Assembly: GCF_000003605.2 (NCBI RefSeq)
Contig: NW_003130854.1
Location: 2,724,559-2,739,037 of the forward strand
Direction: 5' to 3'
DNA length: 14,479 nucleotides
Source of the DNA: Saccoglossus kowalevskii
Lineage: Eukaryota > Hemichordata > Enteropneusta > Harrimaniidae
A program made the position numbers and the translations under genes. The notes under the pieces were generated by a model. That model had not been told where the DNA came from. It saw only the letters and a program-made list of their open reading frames with translations, and ran no database searches. The number at the start of each line of letters is the position of its first letter. Positions within the stretch are counted from its first letter, which is position 1. Of the stretch, positions 1 to 14,479 are shown in pieces.

Positions 1-378
1 CATGCGAACCACGTTGTGTACGTTCGCCATGCACTCTTGAAATTAATGCGAGTTTTCTCATAAAACTAAAAGCATGAACCAAAACTACCATGCCAATCAC
101 GATTATTATGAAATGAAACACACCCTTTTACACGCATATTATAATCGTGAATGTTCTCAACTCGATAAATACCAAGTAAAAATATAGGAATGGGCTTCAT
201 ACTCGAGAGGGACTTACGATCGGGGAAGCATGGTACTTTAACGCAATTGGGCTTTCACTCTCGGAATACTGTGTGGTTCAAACGCATAAGGCTCTAACCC
301 AAGTTTTAAAAAGCACATTGTGCATATAAAAGTTGAGTTTATACTAGTAGTACACAATGCTTGGCAGCATGAACGGCT

Positions 379-546
379 ATGTACAATGGCGTATACGAAT
401 TCGATCAGATACTAAAACGTCATAGCTTTGAAAAGTACCCGGATGTTAAATATGTTCGTTCGTTATTTATTCCCCTCCATGAATGGCCTCCATGGTGTTT
501 AATTGCAAGCACTTCAAATGCTTATCCAAGCTACAGTTATAATTAA
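379..546 (+). pseudogene. Short open frame with weak Ulp1/C48 protease-core resemblance
   Basis: ATG at 379 and TAA at 544-546 give 55 codons. The C-terminal part reads VRSLFIPLHEWPPWCLIAST. Ulp1/SENP-type cysteine proteases, including copies carried by transposons, have a core like (I/L)FIP(I/V)H....HWxL(V/I/A). Here the spacing and most positions fit, but the catalytic His before the Trp is replaced by Pro, so it would be inactive. It is on the strand opposite gene B. An in-frame TGA lies just upstream (370-372). It may be a fossil transposon fragment, or a coincidence in a short frame. Confidence 0.25.
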
Positions 547-1239
547 AACAAAATTAAACCACTGCAATATTATTTCGAATACAGTTTAGAATATACACAA
601 CTATAAATTAAGGCCGCATTTAGGTTCGCTTTAATTATCATTAGAGGCTATGCTTATTGTAAATAATGTAATGTAAAGGAAAAATACTAAAGAAGGAAAT
701 ATATTGAACGTTAATAACTCAATGATTGTCTACTTAAATAATATTATATTGTTACTCCTGTACTTATTAATGTATTAAAAGCAATCGTTTTTTCAACAAA
801 CATCACAGATAAACAGATAATTAAAAAGAAAGAGATAATCAAGCGAACGTGTTTCTTGATAAACCAAGTGTAAAAAGTCATGTCTTAAACCGAGTAAAAA
901 ATAAAAGCTTGTTTGTAGTTCCAATAAACTGATATCATAATATGATTTTTAAATGTATGTGCTATTATAATGAACTAAAAGATATATAAACACATATACA
1001 TGCAAATATACACGTATATATACATGCAAGTCGCAGTAACATTTGTTGGTTTAACATTTAACATTGGCTTAAGCGTAAATAAATATTAAGTCTGCATTTT
1101 GTTACTGTATTAATCACAATGTGCCTTATGAAATATAACATGAATTGAATACAAATACCGAAATAGTACAACAATATATGAAGGCGAAATTTAGACAGAA
1201 AAAAAATACTCAAAGGTTGGTCAAATTCATCATCATTAG

Positions 1240-1240
1240 C

Positions 1241-1270
<30 letters not shown>
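1240..1270. repeat. (CAA)n trinucleotide microsatellite
   Basis: About ten uninterrupted CAA units, in the sequence after the last recognised exon of gene B. On the minus strand it is TTG repeats, which generate spurious poly-Val and poly-Leu open frames. Confidence 0.95.
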
Positions 1271-1271
<1 letters not shown>

Positions 1272-1358
1272 TATCTATGGTATGGATAAGATAAACATGA
1301 ACGAATGAACAAATACCAAAAAAACTATAGTGAAAAATGTATAAACCTATTTGTTTAC

Positions 1359-6755
<5,397 letters not shown>

Positions 6756-6762
6756 CTTAAAA

Positions 6763-7798
6763 CTAGAACCAGGTAAAAAAATGACCTACTGTTTTATAAA
6801 AGTCCCATGTAAAAATTATAGAAGATTATGCAAATCAAATGTTCCAAACAGGCTTATTCTCGCTGTCAGTGTGGCTGTAAAAATATAAATATGTTTCTGC
6901 ACACAATTTCTAATAATAATAATTAACCTTTAAGGTTGCATTCCCCTTTATTCCCACACATATGCAGCTTGATCAATACAATACAGCCGCTTGATCAATA
7001 TACAAATTGAAATGTTTAGAGTCTTTTCAGTTTATAACTCACTAAATTAGAAGAGTTTAGTTGACTATGACGGTTAGTTGTAGGTGTATTTGTCCAAAGA
7101 TTAGACCCTTCAGAGTCTTATATAATATATTATCGTGTTTCTGATTGTTCTGGTGCTAAGGTTTTACATCTTTCCATGACGTGAAAATGCATTCTACTAA
7201 TTAAAATTTGTTACACCTTTGATAAGTGATACGCATGATATGCACTCACAGGATATAATAATGAGTAGATAACTAGCAGTATTGATAAATATTGGTGTTC
7301 GATTATTTGAACTTAAAAATGGCATTCACCCGTATTGAGACTGTCTTGCTTTATAACAGGTACAATAGTCACATTGTGACAGAAAACGGTTGTTATTCCA
7401 TCAGACTCAGCTACTAATAATATAACTCATAAATGATATAAAAAAACAAAATGGATTAACAAAACGGGTACATTTAAACAGGTATTTGCTCCAAGTAACC
7501 AATCGCTCCCTGGCCTTTTTAACCATTTGTAACTTCACGTCTGTTGTGACGTTTCAGGCAATAGAATGTGGTGAATATTAGGCAATGAATCAACATATTG
7601 ACAGTATTCGTGGAGGCGGCGGCACGAAATTTGACGTTATTATAGGGACAGTAATACGTGCAATGACATAAATAAATGTGGTCATACTGACTAATCAAAG
7701 TTAAACGTTGCAAATCCCCAATGTGAATACAGAATATATTTGCCACCACTGTTGTTTTATAAAAATTATTTATGGCATTAGAGGTTAGGATCACCAGC
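6763..7798. other. Intergenic or 5' region of gene B, no supported gene
   Basis: This should contain the initiator exon or promoter of gene B unless they lie further upstream. I found no ATG exon that joins convincingly to 6755/6762. It contains a pair of GCTTGATCAATA repeats (6967-7000), the 13-bp palindrome, and a GC-rich motif at 7611-7624 resembling a terminal repeat of the nearby MITE. No TATA box could be assigned without a known start. Confidence 0.5.
7368..7380. repeat. Perfect 13-bp palindrome GTCACATTGTGAC
   Basis: A dyad of 6-bp arms around a single T lies about 0.6 kb upstream of the first recognised exon of gene B. It could be a protein-binding dyad, but nothing else in the sequence supports this. 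Confidence 0.4.
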
Positions 7799-7806
7799 CA
7801 GCAGAT
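7799..7806. repeat. Target-site duplication, left copy
   Basis: CAGCAGAT directly abuts the left terminal repeat of the MITE and is identical to 8063-8070. Confidence 0.78.
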
Positions 7807-8062
7807 CAGAGGCGGTGGCAATTTTGCATGGGGAGGGAGATCTGCTCACCAACCTTGGGCCGAAGGCGCGACCTGACTAGGGGGTACACGGGCATGCTCC
7901 CCCTTAAATTGTTGAAATATAGACCCTCTGAAACGCTAATTCCTGTATTTTGAGGGGCAAATTTTGCTGACACAAAGGGTATCTGCTTGATTTTGGAGGG
8001 GCGAAGCCAACTAACATTTTTTTCGAGGGGGGGTGACCGCCCCCACTGTGCCGCCGCCACTA
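7807..8062. mobile_element. hAT-type MITE (non-autonomous), 256 bp
   Basis: The ends are CAGAGGCGGTGGCA at 7807-7820 and TGCCGCCGCCACTA at 8049-8062. The second, reverse-complemented, is TAGTGGCGGCGGCA and matches the first at 11 of 14 positions. A perfect 8-bp duplication, CAGCAGAT, flanks it at 7799-7806 and 8063-8070. Eight-base duplications with YAG-starting GC-rich terminal repeats are typical of hAT transposons. The inside is strikingly G/C-tracted (GGGGAGGGAG, GAGGGGGGGTGACCGCCCCC, GCATGCTCCCCC) in an otherwise AT-rich region. It is too short for a transposase, so it must have been mobilised in trans. A minus-strand open frame of 95 codons through it looks fortuitous. Confidence 0.82.
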
Positions 8063-8070
8063 CAGCAGAT
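8063..8070. repeat. Target-site duplication, right copy
   Basis: CAGCAGAT directly abuts the right terminal repeat of the MITE and is identical to 7799-7806. The perfect identity suggests the insertion is not very old, whereas the terminal repeats have diverged from each other. Confidence 0.78.
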
Positions 8071-9469
8071 ATACAGCTGCAATATATAGACAAATTTGAT
8101 CAAAATCAGTTTTAAAGCTTTCAAGATTTTGTTTACACATCCGGAAATTAGACAATATGAACCTTTGCTACTTAATTTAATGTCTCATGCCACTAATCAA
8201 CCAATGACCGCTCAATTTAAATGCCTTGCAAGAACCAATGGTTTTTTTATTAGTTGCTCCCTGTTTGAGAGCTTGATCACCTGGGTCAAAGGTGAGACTA
8301 ACATGTAGTATTTTGTTTACTACTCAGCGGCTGTGTACCTGTGGGTTTATTCTGTGTGTATTTGGATGTTCTAATCTTAGTGTTTTTCCAGTGATATCTC
8401 TAGGTGCAATCATAATACAGTAAGTGTGTCTTGTTTAGCTGAGATTTGCAAGAGTTTGAGCTGGCCAACATGTTAGATTTTTCATGTGGTTGATTACTGG
8501 CATGCTGATTTTTGAGCCATGTTTTCAACTTTGTTTATCATTTTCATATAGCAATCTCGTCATATGTTAACATTGTCGTCTATGGAGTTTCAATTAGTGT
8601 TATTATCCCATAATACACTGTGACAGTCACGGTGCCAAAACTAGTCACGTCTGCGCATGGTTCCTGTGTGCTTCGCTAACACGGAAACTAGAGGTCGCAC
8701 TGACATTTGAACGCACTTCTGAGGTTTTTACATGGTTGGCAGCTGCAAATAAAATAGCTCGTTTATCAGATCGGATACCGACTAATGTCACACATAGCCA
8801 ATCAAATACTGCAACATCACTGGTGTTCAACACAAACTCGTGATGTGGTGTGTATACACACACACACACACACACACTACATATCTTATCGTATACGCAA
8901 TGTATACACACGTTCTATAATGACCTTATACATGTGGCTTGACATCAGTCTACGTAAATATACATCGTTATGTACGACGAGTGTTGCTGTGCGTGTTTGT
9001 GCAATTGCAAGAACCACTTACCTGAAAATAAGTTTAGAAAATATGCTTGCGTTTTTTAGTGGATTTGCTGGGGCTTCCCTCGTGCACTCATCCATGTTTC
9101 GACGCGCGTCACTAACCTATTGATGAACCTAAGAACGTATGTAGGAAGTGCGCATGCGCGTCATCGACACCTATCAACATTCACTGCTATCTTCATAAGC
9201 CTTTTGCCGAACATTTAACTTACCGCAGAAATTGAGTTGTCAGTTAATGTAAGTCGGACATAAGGTAGTTCGGCGAAGGAAAGGTTTCTGTTGGAGACAG
9301 GGCTAGGTTTCCTGTATTCCATTGTGTAATTACAGCGTTTGTTATTGACATGTTTGTGTATGTATGAGATTCAAAAATTGTCCACGTGTGTGGCGTATTA
9401 GTACCAAATAGCCTATCGGATTTACAGTTTAGTATTTACTTACATTATTTTCATGAATGAAATTCCCAT
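8071..9469. other. Intergenic, nothing recognised except (AC)11
   Basis: Open frames here (8096-8308 plus, 8645-8911 minus, 8785-9123 plus) are short. Two of them run through the AC microsatellite. None shows a recognisable domain, splice-compatible family match or signal peptide. A small G/C palindrome, TGCGCATGCGCG, lies near 9149. Confidence 0.5.
8856..8877. repeat. (AC)11 dinucleotide microsatellite
   Basis: 22 bp of pure AC repeat between the two transporter genes, preceded by GTGGTGTGTATAC, so a short TG/CA hairpin is possible. It produces artefactual Thr-His and Val-Cys open frames on the two strands. Confidence 0.95.
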
Positions 9470-10320
9470 TCAATAGCCAACAAATAATCGTGCGTGTACT
9501 CCTACCAACATCATGATGGTGTTAGTGCCATTGTTCAAAAAGTCCAAAAATACAATCCGGAAGAGAAAATCACAACTGTTAGAAGCAAAGACAAACTCGT
9601 GCCTTTTGTCAACTTTAATTGTAATCAATTTGTATGGTATAGGGACAAAAAATCTAACCATGCCTCGTACAGCTTTAACATCTTTGAAGTTCTCGTACAT
9701 TCCACTGAGACTACTACATTGACCAATTTTAGTAGACTGTACAAGCTCTATCTGTACCTTACCGAAGGGTAATTTTCCAATGACAAGTTCCGCTGTGAAT
9801 TTTATTCCTACACCAGTAATCTCTTTTTGCATTCTTAGGACACGCTGCATGTACAACAACATACTTTTGTCAATGATAGTTTTTAACTAATGTATATAAC
9901 TGCCAATCTTGTCAGCGATGGTAATAGTAAACTGTCGGATAACATCAGTATTTCTTTGAACATCATCCTATAAACCCTTTACTCTACCAATGTGTGATTT
10001 TATATGTAACACAATATACGATGCATCCTTGGATGGAGCTAGTTCCATTACAGCAGTAGCATTCGCAATGCTATTGCATGGGAGTGTAACTTGTGCTAGC
10101 ATTTGTGAGGGAAGTGTTCATCCATTTTTTTTTGAACAGCTGTATTAACATCAGTAATTAGGCCGTCTACATTTAATAAAAGTTCGCCTACGAGATCAGG
10201 AATGACGTCATTGGGAATGGGTGTCATCTCAAGCAGTTCATCAAAAGTTACGAATGCGTCTACAACAGTGTCTAAAAATCCATCTTTCCCTGTCTGACTC
10301 AGAAAGAATCGTGAGACCAT
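9470..10320 (-). pseudogene. Intronless degenerate coding relic, family unknown
   Basis: Reading the minus strand from 10320, an ATG-started frame runs 74 codons (MVSRFFLSQTGKDGFLDTV... to ...DEHFPHKC) to a TAG at 10096-10098. A one-base shift around 10100 moves into a second frame (MLAQVTLPCNSIANATAVME...). That frame continues through in-frame TAG codons at 9968-9970 and 9887-9889 into a last 130-codon stretch (LLYMQRVLRMQKEITGVGIK..., FVPIPYKLITIKVDK...), ending in TGA at 9470-9472. The composition looks protein-like: amphipathic helical N-part, then alternating hydrophobic/polar strands. The roughly 850 bp without introns contrasts with the neighbouring genes, whose exons are mostly 90-250 bp. 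It may be a decayed retrocopy, one large exon of a dead gene, or a mobile-element gene. I do not recognise the family. Confidence 0.45.
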
Positions 10321-10927
10321 TGAGGTAACAAATAGGCTTTCAAAAAAAACAACCAGAAATTAGGCGGATTCGCTACACTATTGCCTGTCAAATTCTTATA
10401 AAAGATAGTTGTATAGGCACATCTATGCAATATAGCAATTACATATTGAATTACTAATTACTAATAATTGACTGTATTATTATGGAATAAACTTAAAATT
10501 AACATTACCTGATATTATAAGTAAATTGCTGTATGTCACAGTCACAATTTGTAGATAGAATCCAAGTTCTAACAGATTATATGTAACCTTGTTTATACTA
10601 ATACTAATCTATATTTGTAAATCATTATCAACCGATTCGCCAATAATTAGAGCACTAAAACAATCGTATTGTGTTTTAGCCTCACTTTTGTTTCGGGTGC
10701 TATTTACTTGAAATTATAAGCAAGACGTTTTTCGTCCCACTCGTACAATCTTTTCAGTTAAAGCTTGTGGTGCCACTTGTTTTACTTCCGGATATGACTA
10801 TTTCCGAAATGGGTAATAGTGTTGTATATGGCCGTGAGAGCGAAATGAAAACTTCAATTGTATGTGTATCATATAAATGATATTGCCTGATGCGGATTGA
10901 AATATCGCACAGTCGAAATGATAAAAA
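10321..10927. other. 3' flank of gene A, no gene seen
   Basis: This is the presumed 3' UTR and downstream DNA of gene A, AT-rich. There is no AATAAA on the minus strand. The closest variant is TATAAA (TTTATA at 10592-10597 on the plus strand), about 330 nt after the stop, too weak to call. Confidence 0.4.
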
Positions 10928-14396
<3,469 letters not shown>

Positions 14397-14479
14397 CTAT
14401 AGAGAAACAAATATGTATATAATAATTCTACTATATATATTTTGTCAGAAAACACTAAAATAATAATACTTTGCCCGTC

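Larger units (their letters stand above)
1..1358. other. Region after last recognised exon of gene B, no confident gene
   Basis: Gene B should continue here on the minus strand, from a phase 0 donor at 1358. The region holds the (CAA)n microsatellite, an AT-rich stretch with repeated ATATACA/ACATGCAA motifs (about 980-1028) and the Ulp1-like frame. Two weak minus-strand candidates exist. One is a 51-bp phase 0-0 exon at 218-268 (YSESESPIALKYHASPI) with a good GTAAGT donor, possibly linker. The other is a hydrophobic stretch around 45-152 (IIIVIGMVVLVHAFSFM). Helix 7 of TMD2 would be missing between them, so neither is called. Confidence 0.5.

Noticed and set aside
45-152. Hydrophobic minus-strand frame (IIIVIGMVVLVHAFSFM) as helix 8 of gene B TMD2
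   Set aside because: The acceptor AAAAG lacks a pyrimidine tract, the donor is unclear, and the preceding helix 7 exon is not found.
180-327. Plus-strand frame of about 48 codons just before the Ulp1-like frame
   Set aside because: It is in a different reading frame from the one at 379-546, with no recognisable motif and no start codon.
7488-7526. Possible initiator exon of gene B (MVKKARERL with a GTTACT donor after the Leu codon)
   Set aside because: The ATG context and phase are acceptable, but the donor is weak and the peptide has no family similarity, so it cannot be distinguished from chance.
7806-8093. 95-codon minus-strand open frame across the G/C-rich block
   Set aside because: It coincides with the MITE almost exactly, shows no domain, and is explained by low stop density in GC-rich DNA.
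8645-9123. Overlapping open frames on both strands around 8.65-9.1 kb
   Set aside because: Both run through the (AC)11 repeat and show no recognisable protein features.

Overview
This is an AT-rich animal genomic window from an invertebrate that I cannot place further. Coding sequence is cut into short exons of 65-346 bp. They join through GT-AG introns of roughly 100-840 bp, and there are no bacterial-type operons or ribosome binding sites. The G/C-tract MITE in the middle is of a kind I associate with marine invertebrate genomes, which is suggestive only. All convincing coding sequence is on the minus strand, so transcription runs from high to low coordinates.

The window cuts across a head-to-tail tandem pair of ABCC4 (MRP4)-like ABC transporter genes. 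Gene A enters at the right edge. Its last eight exons (14396 down to 10928) encode the end of transmembrane domain 2 and all of NBD2, and finish in a natural stop. Gene B follows downstream on the same strand. Thirteen consecutive exons (6755 down to 1359) encode the elbow, the whole of transmembrane domain 1 and NBD1 up to the H-loop. Its second half is off the left edge or unrecognised in the last 1.36 kb. All 19 exon-exon junctions keep frame and fit the ABCC family with no stop codon or frameshift, so both genes look intact. Family knowledge says such 'short' MRPs lack TMD0 and export organic anions and cyclic nucleotides across the plasma membrane. Having two adjacent copies suggests a locally expanded transporter cluster.

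The roughly 4.2 kb between the genes holds non-genic DNA and three recognisable items. The first is a 256-bp hAT-type MITE (7807-8062) with a perfect 8-bp target-site duplication. The second is an (AC)11 microsatellite. The third is an intronless, broken coding relic on the minus strand (about 9470-10320) with two in-frame stops and one frameshift, of unknown family. The left edge (1-1358) has a (CAA)n microsatellite, AT-rich repeats and a short plus-strand open frame with a weak resemblance to Ulp1/C48 protease cores. No CRISPR arrays, rRNA or tRNA genes were seen.
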